Below are positions 1 to 7,394 of a DNA stretch of 64,000 nucleotides, in pieces. The notes beneath the pieces were generated by a model. The model ran no database searches and was not told the origin of the DNA. It worked only from the letters and a program-made list of their open reading frames with translations. Source of the DNA: a virus; IMG/VR virus record IMGVR_UViG_3300032050_000044, positions 1 through 64,000 of that record; one strand, written 5' to 3'. The translations under genes and the position numbers were made by a program. Every line of letters begins with the position of its first letter. Positions within the stretch are counted from its first letter, which is position 1.

Positions 1-2
1 GA

Positions 3-263
3 CTTAAAAAAGAACTACAAAATTTAGTAGAAGATTTACCTGAGATAAAAGAAGATAAAGCAAACCATTTTATTTATGGTTTGCTTATTTATTTTATAAT
101 AACTTTGTTCTTCGGAGATTTAATCGGAATGATTATTTGCTTTCTTTCGGCAATTCTAAAGGAAGTATATGACCATTACAGCCCAAATCACCGTTTCGAT
201 TGGTGGGATTTCATTTGGACTGTAATGGGTGGTTTAGTTGGATTATTAATCCATTTATCTTAG
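3..263 (+). CDS. Small inner-membrane protein, 5' end outside window
   Basis: The frame is open from the left edge, so the start lies outside the window; the TTG at 81 is not needed as a start. The visible 86 residues have a charged N-terminal stretch, a DKANHFIYG motif, two hydrophobic segments, a KEVYDHY motif and a WWDF segment before the second hydrophobic helix. The order DKxxHF, then KExxD, then an acidic residue before a glycine-rich helix is typical of small YfiM/VanZ-like membrane proteins found in phages and bacteria. The role is unknown; lysis-associated is only a guess. It converges on the next gene, with a 4-nt overlap of the stop codons. Confidence 0.6.
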   Translation, partial: LKKELQNLVEDLPEIKEDKANHFIYGLLIYFIITLFFGDLIGMIICFLSAILKEVYDHYSPNHRFDWWDFIWTVMGGLVGLLIHLS

Positions 264-610
264 GACTTAGATAAGTATCTATCTACAAGGTGAATTAACA
301 AACCTAAGATGAATGAGAAACCTAAACCAGATAATACTAATACTGGACTATCTTTAATAGCTCCTAATACACAAGCTGTTAAGAATGGTATAAAAATAAC
401 AAATCCAATAATAACAGCTGTCAATTTAGTATGAACTCTTTCGTTCCAAACTAAACGAGAAATTGCGTCTTGCATATCTTTACCATAAGCTGGTACAGTA
501 TGTCTTGTTCCATCTACTTCTTCAATCTCAACATTATATCTAAAGTAACCTGGGTTATCTTTTGATTCTCTCACCAACTCAGCTGAAATAGCTTTTCTTC
601 TTGCTTTCAT
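260..610 (-). CDS. Hypothetical membrane protein, 116 aa
   Basis: The N-terminal half is soluble and polar (about residues 1-62) and is followed by two hydrophobic segments (about 65-85 and 90-108), so it is predicted to sit in the inner membrane. I recognise no family. It is transcribed leftwards from the 611-704 intergenic region it shares with the divergent primase gene, and it ends in a tail-to-tail 4-nt overlap with the partial gene to its left. The ATG at 610 is preceded by an A/T-rich leader without a Shine-Dalgarno site, as elsewhere in this genome. Confidence 0.6.
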   Translation of the reverse strand: MKARRKAISAELVRESKDNPGYFRYNVEIEEVDGTRHTVPAYGKDMQDAISRLVWNERVHTKLTAVIIGFVIFIPFLTACVLGAIKDSPVLVLSGLGFSFILGLLIHLVDRYLSKS

Positions 611-704
611 AATTTATATTTAATTTTAGTTATATATCTAATTTGAGATACAAAATTAGTAATAATTTTTAGTTATACAAACAATATTGATAATTTTTTA
701 TATC

Positions 705-1901
705 ATGTGTATGGATAAGTCGTATATAAAAGATTTAGTTCAGAAAATACTGAATAAAGAGTTTTCAAATACAAATAAAAGAAGAGTTGTCGATTATCAT
801 GATCGATTAAACTTTGCTTGTCCGTATTGTGGTGACTCCAAGAATCAATATAAAAAAAGAGGTAATCTTTACTTTAATAGATTAATTTTTATTTGTTTTA
901 ACTGTGATAAGAAAGCTTCATTTGATAAAATGTGTAAACATTTTAATGAACAAGTTGATCCTGATAAAAAATTAGAAATGATTGAACACTTAAATAGTGT
1001 TATGACTTATTCTGATTATGAGTCAAATGTATCAGATGCTAAGTTTGAAAACTTAATAAACTTAGAAGATTTGGAAAAAGTATTTTCAATGGATCTAACA
1101 CCTATATCAGATTTTAAACCTATACAGGTTAATAGTGGTGTTTATAAATACTTAGTTGGTCGTGGAATTGATCCATACTATCATAAAAACATTTATCAAG
1201 CCAAATGGTGGAAAAATGATGATGAAAGTGAGTGGATAATTGTTATGTTAAATCGAAGAGATGATAAGGTTCTTGGTATTCAATTAAGAAACTTAAAATC
1301 TGGTAAACGTAGGATGTTTAAAATTTTTAACTATGAAAATTTACTTGAGTGGGTTAATTTAATAAAAGAAGAACCTATTGAAATTGATATAAATGAGATG
1401 GTTATTTATAATAAGTTGTCTTATTATTTTAATATATTGAATATTGATTTTACTGAGAAAGTAACAGTATTTGAGGGATATTTAGATTCTCTATTCTATC
1501 CTAATTCTATTGGTTTGGTAGGTGTTAATACTGATTATAAATTAATTGAAAGTAGTGGAATGGAACTGCAATACTTTTTTGATAATGATGAGGCTGGATT
1601 TATAAAATCTGAACAAAAGATAAAAGATGGATTTCCGGTATTTCTTTGGAAAAAACTATTTGAAGATATTGTAGATAAAAAGAAATCTGATGACCCTTAT
1701 AAGTTATTACATAGAATATCCAAAGTTAAAGATATTAATAAATTAGCTGAACTTGTTCCAAATCCATATAAAAAATTAGAGCTATTTAACTTTTTTAGTC
1801 ACGATGAATTAGATATCAAATGGATACCTAAGAGAATTAAAAAGTTAAAATCTGAAGATGTTGATTATAATAAAAAATTCAATAACATAAAATATTTATG
1901 A
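705..1901 (+). CDS. 61: DNA primase, T4 gp61-like (zinc finger plus Toprim)
   Basis: Predicted primase that makes RNA primers at the replication fork. The N-terminus has a CPYCGDS...CFNC zinc finger (Cys about residues 39, 42, 64, 67), as in DnaG/gp61 primases. A Toprim-like core follows: VTVFEGYLDSLF carries the conserved Glu and LQYFFDNDEAG the DxD-type motif. The length of about 398 residues is somewhat above T4 gp61 (342). I chose the ATG at 705 (711 is equally possible) rather than the upstream TTG at 687, because the usual A-rich leader precedes it and the finger domain begins soon after. Product confidence is high; the exact start is less sure. Confidence 0.85.
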   Translation: MCMDKSYIKDLVQKILNKEFSNTNKRRVVDYHDRLNFACPYCGDSKNQYKKRGNLYFNRLIFICFNCDKKASFDKMCKHFNEQVDPDKKLEMIEHLNSVMTYSDYESNVSDAKFENLINLEDLEKVFSMDLTPISDFKPIQVNSGVYKYLVGRGIDPYYHKNIYQAKWWKNDDESEWIIVMLNRRDDKVLGIQLRNLKSGKRRMFKIFNYENLLEWVNLIKEEPIEIDINEMVIYNKLSYYFNILNIDFTEKVTVFEGYLDSLFYPNSIGLVGVNTDYKLIESSGMELQYFFDNDEAGFIKSEQKIKDGFPVFLWKKLFEDIVDKKKSDDPYKLLHRISKVKDINKLAELVPNPYKKLELFNFFSHDELDIKWIPKRIKKLKSEDVDYNKKFNNIKYL

Positions 1902-1934
1902 TTTTTCCATTTTATATATAAAAATAAAAACTAA

Positions 1935-2267
1935 ATGGAAAAAAACAAAAAAATGTTCTTTGGTTGGAGTAATTTCAAATGGATTTTAACCGAATTATTG
2001 AACATCTATTCAACTAAAAACTCTTACTTTTCTAAGAAAAGAATTGAATCTGGTATAGCATTCATCATTGCTCAATGGGGAATGATATTCTTCCTTTTAC
2101 AGAAATATGATAAATTAACTATGGGTGAGTTTATCTTATGGGCAGCTGCTGAGTTTGCAGTTTCTGGATATATCATAAATAAGATACAAAAAGAGAAAAC
2201 ATCTGTTAATGATCAAATTACGGATAGTGTAACTCAGTCAAATCCTGATAGTGAGGAAAGTAATTAA
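1935..2267 (+). CDS. Small two-helix membrane protein, possible holin-like
   Basis: 110 residues with two likely membrane segments (about 43-60 and 70-85) and a charged C-terminal tail ending in a Ser/Glu/Asp-rich stretch. Small proteins of this layout occur in Bacteroidota phages, and some are annotated as holin-like. Nothing here proves that role, and the endolysin is 19 kb away. It follows the primase gene by 33 nt, with a TTTTATATATA element just upstream at 1910-1920, and is closed by a strong terminator. Confidence 0.6.
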   Translation: MEKNKKMFFGWSNFKWILTELLNIYSTKNSYFSKKRIESGIAFIIAQWGMIFFLLQKYDKLTMGEFILWAAAEFAVSGYIINKIQKEKTSVNDQITDSVTQSNPDSEESN

Positions 2268-2268
2268 T

Positions 2269-2301
2269 AAAAAAAACCACTCTTTTGAGTGGTTTTTTTT
2301 A
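2269..2301. terminator. Bidirectional hairpin terminator
   Basis: Stem ACCACTC / GAGTGGT with a TTTT loop, flanked by an A-run on the left and a T-run on the right, so it can stop transcription from both convergent genes (1935-2267 and 2303-3025). Confidence 0.85.
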
Positions 2302-2302
2302 T

Positions 2303-3025
2303 TTAGAATTTATATCTAGTTTTTCTATATGATTTAGATTCTCTAAGTCCTGTTTTTTCAACATCAACTTTTTCACCTGCTAAAGCTTCAGCTTCTGGAT
2401 CTTTACCAGTTTGTGTTTCAAACTCCATTTGATCTTTATCTGGGTCAAAAGGTGGTCTATTTACTTCATCTTCAACTTCATCATCAAAATGCTCATCTTC
2501 CATATCCTCTGATTGGAAATTTTCATATTGACCTTGTACTTGAGCCTGTCCTTGTCCTTGAGCTCGTTGAGCCTGTGCTTGAAGTCTTTTTGATTGAGCT
2601 CCTTGAGCCTCAGCTTGAGCTTCAGGATTTTCTAAATACTCAATTACATCTTCTGCTGATGAAGTAGGAACTAATTTATTTCCTTCTTTTTTAATTTTTC
2701 TAACACCATCAACTTCAAATTGATTTGTTTCAGAAGGTAATGTAATTTCATGTCCTTTATATTTAAGAATATTACCCATTAATTGAGAACCTTCTAAAGT
2801 ATCGTGTAAATACTCTAAATTATCTTCAACACCTTCTTCGCCACTTGCTAATGGATCTGGATTTACAGAAGGAGCATCTCTTCTCCATCTTTCTCTTCTC
2901 GGATCTGGTGTTGTTGTTGGAGCTGGAGCTGGTTGAACTTCTGGTTTAACTTCTGGTTTAACAGGAGCTTCTAATTCTTCAGCTTCATTTACTTTTTTAA
3001 TAAATTGATTATATCTTTTAATCAT
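2303..3025 (-). CDS. Acidic/Gln-rich low-complexity protein with capsid-targeting-like N-terminus
   Basis: Begins MIKRYNQFIKKVNEAE, which fits the shared N-terminal peptide of this window (aromatic-x-x-F then VNE before Ala) and resembles the T4 internal-protein targeting peptide MKTYQEFIAE. The rest is low complexity: a Pro/Glu repeat (KPEVKPEV), an Arg-rich patch, a Gln/Ala-rich stretch around residues 140-170 and an acidic C-terminal half. This composition fits a scaffold or packaged head protein, but no domain is recognised. It is transcribed from a TTAATATATA element 16 nt upstream. Confidence 0.65.
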   Translation of the reverse strand: MIKRYNQFIKKVNEAEELEAPVKPEVKPEVQPAPAPTTTPDPRRERWRRDAPSVNPDPLASGEEGVEDNLEYLHDTLEGSQLMGNILKYKGHEITLPSETNQFEVDGVRKIKKEGNKLVPTSSAEDVIEYLENPEAQAEAQGAQSKRLQAQAQRAQGQGQAQVQGQYENFQSEDMEDEHFDDEVEDEVNRPPFDPDKDQMEFETQTGKDPEAEALAGEKVDVEKTGLRESKSYRKTRYKF

Positions 3026-3040
3026 ATTCTTTTTTATTTT

Positions 3041-3054
3041 TTAGTATATATTAA
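3041..3054 (-). promoter_or_regulatory. TTAATATATA-type phage promoter for 2303-3025
   Basis: On the minus strand this reads TTAATATATACTAA. The same core precedes many operons on both strands in this window and resembles the T4 late promoter box TATAAATA. The assignment as a promoter is inferred from recurrence and position. Confidence 0.5.
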
Positions 3055-3058
3055 TTTT

Positions 3059-3556
3059 TTATTCTTGATTTTCGATTTCCGAAACAACATAATCTATAAA
3101 AGAATCTAACTCATATTCAATTCCTTCACAAAAATCAAAAACTTCGTAAGTTTTACCACTTGATGTTTGATGATAAAACTCAGGTGATGTTACTCCACTT
3201 TCATGAAAATAACTTATATAACCGTGTAGTTCACCTTTTAGTACTTTACCATTTGGTAATTTTAAATCTGGTACATATAAAATTCCATGATATTGCCATT
3301 CTTCACCTAAATCATCACAAGAATCAAATTCAAATCTAAAAAAGCCTGCATCATCAACAAATACTGTTTCACTTTCTTTCTTTGCTAACTTTTTATGAAC
3401 TTCTTCTTGATTGCCTAATTTATGTGCATCTAAAAACTCTTTCTCAAGTGTAGTTAAAGAATTAATACCATACTTTGAAATTTTATCAAGTAAGTCATCA
3501 ACTCTTTGTTGAGTTGTATATCCCTCATATCTCATTAAGTGTTTCATAATTTTCAT
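3059..3556 (-). CDS. Hypothetical protein with Bacteroidota DKIxxxGxxSL module
   Basis: 165 residues. The N-terminus MKIMKHLMRYEGYT loosely resembles the targeting peptide seen in neighbours. Residues about 20-45 contain LLDKISKYGINSLTTLEKEF, a short helical module found at four places in this window and at C-termini of Bacteroidota rhomboid-family proteins (DUF6576-like, as I recall). The C-terminal 100 residues are rich in aromatic and acidic residues and form an unrecognised domain. A TTTTAATATATAA element lies 5 nt upstream of the ATG (3561-3573, minus strand). Function unknown. Confidence 0.6.
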   Translation of the reverse strand: MKIMKHLMRYEGYTTQQRVDDLLDKISKYGINSLTTLEKEFLDAHKLGNQEEVHKKLAKKESETVFVDDAGFFRFEFDSCDDLGEEWQYHGILYVPDLKLPNGKVLKGELHGYISYFHESGVTSPEFYHQTSSGKTYEVFDFCEGIEYELDSFIDYVVSEIENQE

Positions 3557-3586
3557 TATGTTATATATTAAAAGTTGATATACTTT

Positions 3587-3943
3587 TTATGCTAAACCCT
3601 TTAAATTCCAAGCTAATGGTTCATAATTGGACTTAAAAATTTTATCTTTTATAACTTTATAAGTTTCCATAACATAACCATTTGTATGGTATATACATAT
3701 TGTATTTTTATCAATTGAATTTGGATCAAAGTCATTATTTACATCATCTAATAGTTTATTTAATTTCTGGTCTCTTTTCCATTTTTTTACTTCGTCATCC
3801 CAAGAATAAATAAAGAATATTAAAAAATCTCCAGAGGTATCTTTATGATCTCTAATCATATTAAAATCTATTCCATCATAAAAAAAGATATTATAATTAT
3901 TATACTCTATTTTATCAATCAAGGTCATCGAATATATCATCAA
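3587..3943 (-). CDS. Hypothetical protein, 118 aa
   Basis: Unrecognised protein rich in Asp, Lys and aromatic residues. It contains KRDQKLNKLLDD at about residues 55-66, an internal copy of the RDxKhxxIh motif that ends several other small proteins here. Its start overlaps the end of the upstream gene (3915-4133) by 29 nt, so the two are probably translationally coupled. Confidence 0.55.
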   Translation of the reverse strand: MMIYSMTLIDKIEYNNYNIFFYDGIDFNMIRDHKDTSGDFLIFFIYSWDDEVKKWKRDQKLNKLLDDVNNDFDPNSIDKNTICIYHTNGYVMETYKVIKDKIFKSNYEPLAWNLKGLA

Positions 3944-4133
3944 TTTTTTTATCTCTTGTGATTTTTATCATCTCTCCTTCAAAAAGTTCGTCTTTTTCTA
4001 CTTTATTCTTAAACTGTTCAAAAGCTGATTGACTAATCTTTTTAAGAGCATAAGAACCTTTATTTAATTTACCATTTTTCAATTGTTCATCTAACCAAGA
4101 TAAATACAATGGATATTTTACATCATTTTTCAT
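3915..4133 (-). CDS. Small hypothetical protein ending in RDKKIDDIFDD
   Basis: 72 residues, highly charged, largely helical by composition. The last residues, TRDKKIDDIFDDLD, are a clear copy of the C-terminal motif R-D-x-K-hydrophobic-x-x-I shared with genes at 15514, 15950, 22733 and 23044. It is the first gene of a leftward two-gene unit and overlaps the downstream gene. No family is recognised. Confidence 0.55.
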   Translation of the reverse strand: MKNDVKYPLYLSWLDEQLKNGKLNKGSYALKKISQSAFEQFKNKVEKDELFEGEMIKITRDKKIDDIFDDLD

Positions 4134-4150
4134 AATTTTATATATCCGTT

Positions 4151-4165
4151 TTTTATATATACATT
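4151..4165 (+). promoter_or_regulatory. TATATATA element 4 nt before the ATG
   Basis: TTTTATATATACATT directly abuts the ATG at 4166. If it acts as a T4-late-type -10 box, transcription would start at or next to the A of the ATG, giving a leaderless mRNA. The same string occurs upstream of 12550 (plus) and 20185 (minus). Confidence 0.5.
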
Positions 4166-5083
4166 ATGAAAATTTTTAAATATGGACAATTTGTAAATGA
4201 GGCCGATCTTTTTACCGGGAGTGGTATAGAAGGATATGATTCTAATAAAATTGGAATAGCAGCTAAAACTCAATTTTGTAGAAATGTTGCTAACCTAAAG
4301 TCATGGATTTATAAAAATGACGGTCTTGGATTCCAAAGTGCTGTTGAGGAAATATTATCTTCTATGTCTGAAGTTATTGATTTTAATAAAGATCCTAAGT
4401 ATCAAATACCACTTAAATACCTGAAGGATACCGGTAGATTTGATAATAAAAGTGATTTTAAATTCATTGATAAATTACCAGACGGTACTTACTATGCTAA
4501 ATCAATAAGTAACTTTAATCAAGTTTTAGATTCCAATGGTAATTATGATCCTGTTAATAAGTTAAATACTAACTACTCTGATTTAGCGGAGTTAATTTTT
4601 GATATTATCTCTAAAGAGGATACTTCGATTATATCGAAATCTCTTAAACTTGATGATAAATCTCTTAAAGTTGAGTTGTCTAATTTTTTTAGTGGGAAAA
4701 ATTTAGTTGAACTAATTAATAAAAACGTAAGTGATATAAGATATTATGTGTCAAATAATAGAAGAATGTCATCAATAGGTGATAATGTGGAAGTTTTTGT
4801 TAAAAACAAATTTGAATCTATTGAAAAGAATGGTGAGAAGGTTTATAAGTGTGTATATCAAGGTGGTGATGGAGATCCAGTTGACATGGTTTATGGAGTT
4901 GATTTAATAATCGAGAAGTTAAGTTCCGATGAATTTAAATTAGTGCAGGTTAAATCTAGTCCGATGGTGGCTAAGTCATCATCAACAGAGTGGAGGTATT
5001 CTAATATTGATTTATTTTGTTCTAAAATTGGTGATAAAGTTATTATATACACAAAAAAGGATCAAGAAGGTAAAACATTTTAA
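4166..5083 (+). CDS. Putative PD-(D/E)XK-type nuclease with capsid-targeting-like N-terminus
   Basis: Starts MKIFKYGQFVNEAD, one of the best matches to the shared N-terminal peptide (F-V-N-E then Ala). The C-terminal third has YGVDLI (Asp about 246), then a strand LVQVKSS (Gln about 261, Lys about 263). This is the D...(E/Q)xK arrangement of PD-(D/E)XK endonucleases, with an upstream helix carrying Glu (NVEVFVKNKFE). The middle is unrecognised. If both readings hold, it is a nuclease packaged in the head and delivered with the DNA. The family is inferred from the motif pattern only; confidence in the gene is high, in the function moderate. Confidence 0.6.
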   Translation: MKIFKYGQFVNEADLFTGSGIEGYDSNKIGIAAKTQFCRNVANLKSWIYKNDGLGFQSAVEEILSSMSEVIDFNKDPKYQIPLKYLKDTGRFDNKSDFKFIDKLPDGTYYAKSISNFNQVLDSNGNYDPVNKLNTNYSDLAELIFDIISKEDTSIISKSLKLDDKSLKVELSNFFSGKNLVELINKNVSDIRYYVSNNRRMSSIGDNVEVFVKNKFESIEKNGEKVYKCVYQGGDGDPVDMVYGVDLIIEKLSSDEFKLVQVKSSPMVAKSSSTEWRYSNIDLFCSKIGDKVIIYTKKDQEGKTF

Positions 5084-5084
5084 T

Positions 5085-5119
5085 AAAAAAAACCACTCAT
5101 CAAGAGTGGTTTTTTTTAT
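5085..5119. terminator. Hairpin terminator
   Basis: Stem ACCACTC / GAGTGGT with loop ATCAA, preceded by A8 and followed by T8. It closes the 4166-5083 gene and has the same stem as the terminator at 2269. Confidence 0.85.
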
Positions 5120-5141
5120 GGATATATTTTCCGGTTTTTTA

Positions 5142-5157
5142 TTTTAATATATAAATA
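5142..5157 (+). promoter_or_regulatory. TTAATATATA-type promoter before HNH gene
   Basis: TTTTAATATATAAATA lies 13 nt upstream of the ATG at 5170. It matches the recurrent phage element and so gives the endonuclease its own promoter. Confidence 0.45.
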
Positions 5158-5169
5158 AAAAATATTATT

Positions 5170-5850
5170 ATGAAAAAATGTACAAAATGTAAAAAAGAAA
5201 AAGAAATATCAGATTTTCATAAACATAAAAAAACAAAGGATGGTCTATGTTGTAGATGTAAAGAATGTTCTTTAGAAGATAAGAGAGAATATTATAAAAA
5301 TAATAAAGATAAGGTAAAGGATGGTGTTAAAAAATATAGAGAAGAAAATATTGATAAAGTAAAAGAACGTGTTAAAAATCATTACGAAAAAAATAGAGAT
5401 TCTTTATTGGAATATAAGAAAAAATACCACATTGATAATGATGAAAGAAGAAGAGATTTAAATTATAAGTGGCGAGAGAAAAATAAAGATAAGATTAGAG
5501 AATATGCTAAAGATTATATTTCAGAAAAGAGGAAGAATGATATACTTTTTAAGATAAAAGATAGTATATCTGGTTTAATACGTAGTTCGATTGTGAGTAA
5601 GGGATATAAAAAGTTGTATAGAACTGAATCTATATTAGGTTGTACAATAGATGAATTTAAAGATTATATACAAAGTAAATTCTTAGATGGTATGACCTGG
5701 GAAAATCATGGTGAGTGGCATTTGGATCATAAAACTCCGGTTTCATGGGCTATAAGTGAATCTGAAGTATATGAGTTAAACCATTATAAAAATTTTCAGC
5801 CTCTTTGGAAGACTGAAAATTTAATTAAGGGTAATAGATGGTCTGATTAG
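5170..5850 (+). CDS. HNH homing endonuclease (next to split DNA polymerase)
   Basis: The N-terminal zinc-ribbon-like part has four Cys pairs (CTKCKKEKE...CCRCKEC). A long Lys/Asn-rich DNA-binding region follows, and then a C-terminal HNH nuclease: WHLDHKTPVS, later NHYKNFQPLW and ENLIKGNR. This is the common layout of free-standing phage HNH endonucleases. It converges on the polymerase C-terminal gene, and the two stop codons overlap by 3 nt. Together with the endonuclease at 7395 it brackets that gene, which suggests that endonuclease insertion split the polymerase. Confidence 0.85.
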   Translation: MKKCTKCKKEKEISDFHKHKKTKDGLCCRCKECSLEDKREYYKNNKDKVKDGVKKYREENIDKVKERVKNHYEKNRDSLLEYKKKYHIDNDERRRDLNYKWREKNKDKIREYAKDYISEKRKNDILFKIKDSISGLIRSSIVSKGYKKLYRTESILGCTIDEFKDYIQSKFLDGMTWENHGEWHLDHKTPVSWAISESEVYELNHYKNFQPLWKTENLIKGNRWSD

Positions 5851-7178
5851 TATTTCATACCAAATCCTGAAAATATGTCTAATACAACTGATAATCTTTC
5901 TGTAATCTCTGGCATTCCTAATGGTTCAATAATTGAGTTTATAGGTGATAGAATTGCTTTATAAAATTGAGTTGTATAATCGACTTGCGGAGCGAACTCG
6001 ATTGGATAAGAACCTCTAATATAAGCAAAGATATCACCGTTTGATTTATTCTTACAATAGTAATACTTAATCTTAGTACCTGACTTAATCATCTCATACT
6101 TATCAGCAAATTGCTTATTAGTGTGTAATAAGTAGTTGTAAAGAGCTGATGCTTTAACAGCAAAGTGAGCTCCTGTTACAAACTCTAATGGTAAAGCTTT
6201 ATCATTAATAACTTTAGTATCATAGTTAGAACAAGAAGATTGCATTGCAATATCATCAATATCAGCTAACTCAAACTCTTTTCTTAAATCTTTAACTAAT
6301 TTTAATAACTCTTTTATGTTAAATGTATTTGAGTTTTCAAATAAGTATTTAACGATGTTGATAATTTTCTCTCTTGCAAAAAGAGGTGTTGATGATCTAA
6401 CTAACTCAACTCCTTTAGGGAATAAGTAAGTTAATCTATCATAAGGAATACCATCTTCAAATACAACGTGTTGAATATATTTCTTTTTAGCGATTGATAT
6501 AATTGATTCTGAAACTCGTTCTAACTCAAAGTCTTCTTTATTTTCAACTCCAAAAGATCCGGCGTATTCTTCTAAACAAGTCTTGAAATAATCAGCATAT
6601 CTAAAATGATCAATACCATGTATATAATCCAATTCGTTAGACCAATTCCAAATGGGTTCACAAGTAAGAGATCCAAAATTTATTAGTTTATTCAAATCTC
6701 TATTTTTAGCAAAATGTCCGTCAATGATTATCATTTCATAATCGGTTGATAATAAATTTTCAAAGTCATTATACTTATCTACATATCCTAAACAATTAGG
6801 GTTATTAAAATTGACATCTTCTTTAGATAATACAATAAACTTTTTGTCAATACTTTCAAGATTACTTTTATTAATAAAGATATTTTTCCATTCAGAGTGT
6901 TCAATTGCTGGTAAGAAAGAAACAAATAATGAGTCAGTATCTGCATAAATACTTACCGGTTCTGAATTAGGTATTTGAGTTACATTTCTAATTCCTAATT
7001 TATTATGTAGTTCAAAGTCTAAGTGCCATTGATTATACCAATAGTCTTCATTAACTCTATCCATTGTCTTTGTTAAATCTCTACCTTGTGCAGTGATGGT
7101 ACCAGCCACATGATTGTTAAACAAGATAAAGTATGGTGTTGCGAATGCTCCGTAAGATCCATTCAAAACTAATTTTAG
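5847..7178 (-). CDS. 43: B-family DNA polymerase, C-terminal subunit (gp43B-like), main reading frame
   Basis: Carries the polymerase palm and thumb: motif B KLVLNGSYGAF at the very start, motif C YADTDSLFV (catalytic Asp pair) about 75 residues later, and a KKKYIQHVV segment matching the KKRY element of T4 gp43. The C-terminal end, PLGMPEITERLSVVLDIF, resembles the T4 gp43 tail that contacts the clamp. The exonuclease domain and motif A are absent from the window, so the N-terminal half is encoded elsewhere. The frame begins at CTA 7178 immediately after a TGA and has no normal start; a TTG at 7166 lies inside motif B and would delete its Lys. The preceding coding segment is 7210-7317, across a 40-nt gap. 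If joined, the product has about 476 residues. Confidence 0.85.
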   Translation of the reverse strand, partial: LKLVLNGSYGAFATPYFILFNNHVAGTITAQGRDLTKTMDRVNEDYWYNQWHLDFELHNKLGIRNVTQIPNSEPVSIYADTDSLFVSFLPAIEHSEWKNIFINKSNLESIDKKFIVLSKEDVNFNNPNCLGYVDKYNDFENLLSTDYEMIIIDGHFAKNRDLNKLINFGSLTCEPIWNWSNELDYIHGIDHFRYADYFKTCLEEYAGSFGVENKEDFELERVSESIISIAKKKYIQHVVFEDGIPYDRLTYLFPKGVELVRSSTPLFAREKIINIVKYLFENSNTFNIKELLKLVKDLRKEFELADIDDIAMQSSCSNYDTKVINDKALPLEFVTGAHFAVKASALYNYLLHTNKQFADKYEMIKSGTKIKYYYCKNKSNGDIFAYIRGSYPIEFAPQVDYTTQFYKAILSPINSIIEPLGMPEITERLSVVLDIFSGFGMKY

Positions 7179-7215
7179 TCATCACCCCCTCAAAATAAAT
7201 TTGAGGGGGTTAAAA
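7176..7215 (-). other. 40-nt hairpin interruption in polymerase: candidate translational bypass site
   Basis: On the minus strand the segment separates CTT (7218-7216) from AAA (7175-7173). It holds a TAA in the upstream frame, an 11-bp stem ACCCCCTCAAA / TTTGAGGGGGT with loop TTTAT, a TGA in the downstream frame, and ends in CTA. Removing exactly these 40 nt gives ...NALQLAL-KLVLNGSYG, restoring the Q-x3-K-x3-N spacing of polymerase motif B. The Leu codons CTT and CTA would be take-off and landing. A 13-bp perfect inverted repeat (7218-7230 with 7255-7267) lies immediately upstream. It is too short for an intron, and no U-tract follows the hairpin on either strand, so it is not a normal terminator. 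Confidence 0.7.
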
Positions 7216-7317
7216 AAGAGCGAGTTGAAGTGCGTTGTAGTAGTCTACCTCTTTCTTCAACTCGCTCGCTTTATTTTTTAATGACTCTAGTTCTTTAATT
7301 TTTTCTTCCCTAGTCAT
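7210..7317 (-). CDS. 43: Short 5' coding segment of polymerase C-terminal subunit
   Basis: Encodes 35 residues ending ...EVDYYNALQLALF then TAA. The Lys/Glu-rich helix and the final YNALQLAL match the region just upstream of motif B in B-family polymerases, where a helix leads into Q-x3-K-x3-N-x-x-Y-G. It starts at ATG 7317 (MTREEKIKEL), with an in-frame TAA upstream at 7341, so the subunit truly begins here and not further left. The continuation is in another frame 40 nt downstream. Its upstream leader carries a small AGTCC/GGACT hairpin (7341-7356) and it is divergent from the endonuclease gene at 7395. Confidence 0.75.
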   Translation of the reverse strand: MTREEKIKELESLKNKASELKKEVDYYNALQLALF

Positions 7318-7394
7318 ATTTTTTAATTTTTTTTCAATTTAGTCCTAATGGGGACTTATAGTTTTTATATATAATAAAAATTTATATAGTTTAT

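Noticed and set aside
2413-2667. 84-codon ORF on the plus strand
   Set aside because: Antisense shadow of the low-complexity gene 2303-3025; Leu-rich translation from its Gln-rich repeats, no leader.
7164-7166. TTG as start of the polymerase fragment
   Set aside because: It lies inside motif B and would remove the conserved Lys; upstream codons KLV are clearly part of the protein.
7185-7210. Hairpin read as a rho-independent terminator
   Set aside because: No T-run follows the stem on either strand; on the minus strand the T-run precedes it.
7176-7215. Group I/II intron or intein in polymerase
   Set aside because: The interruption is only 40 nt and contains stops, far too short for any self-splicing intron or intein.
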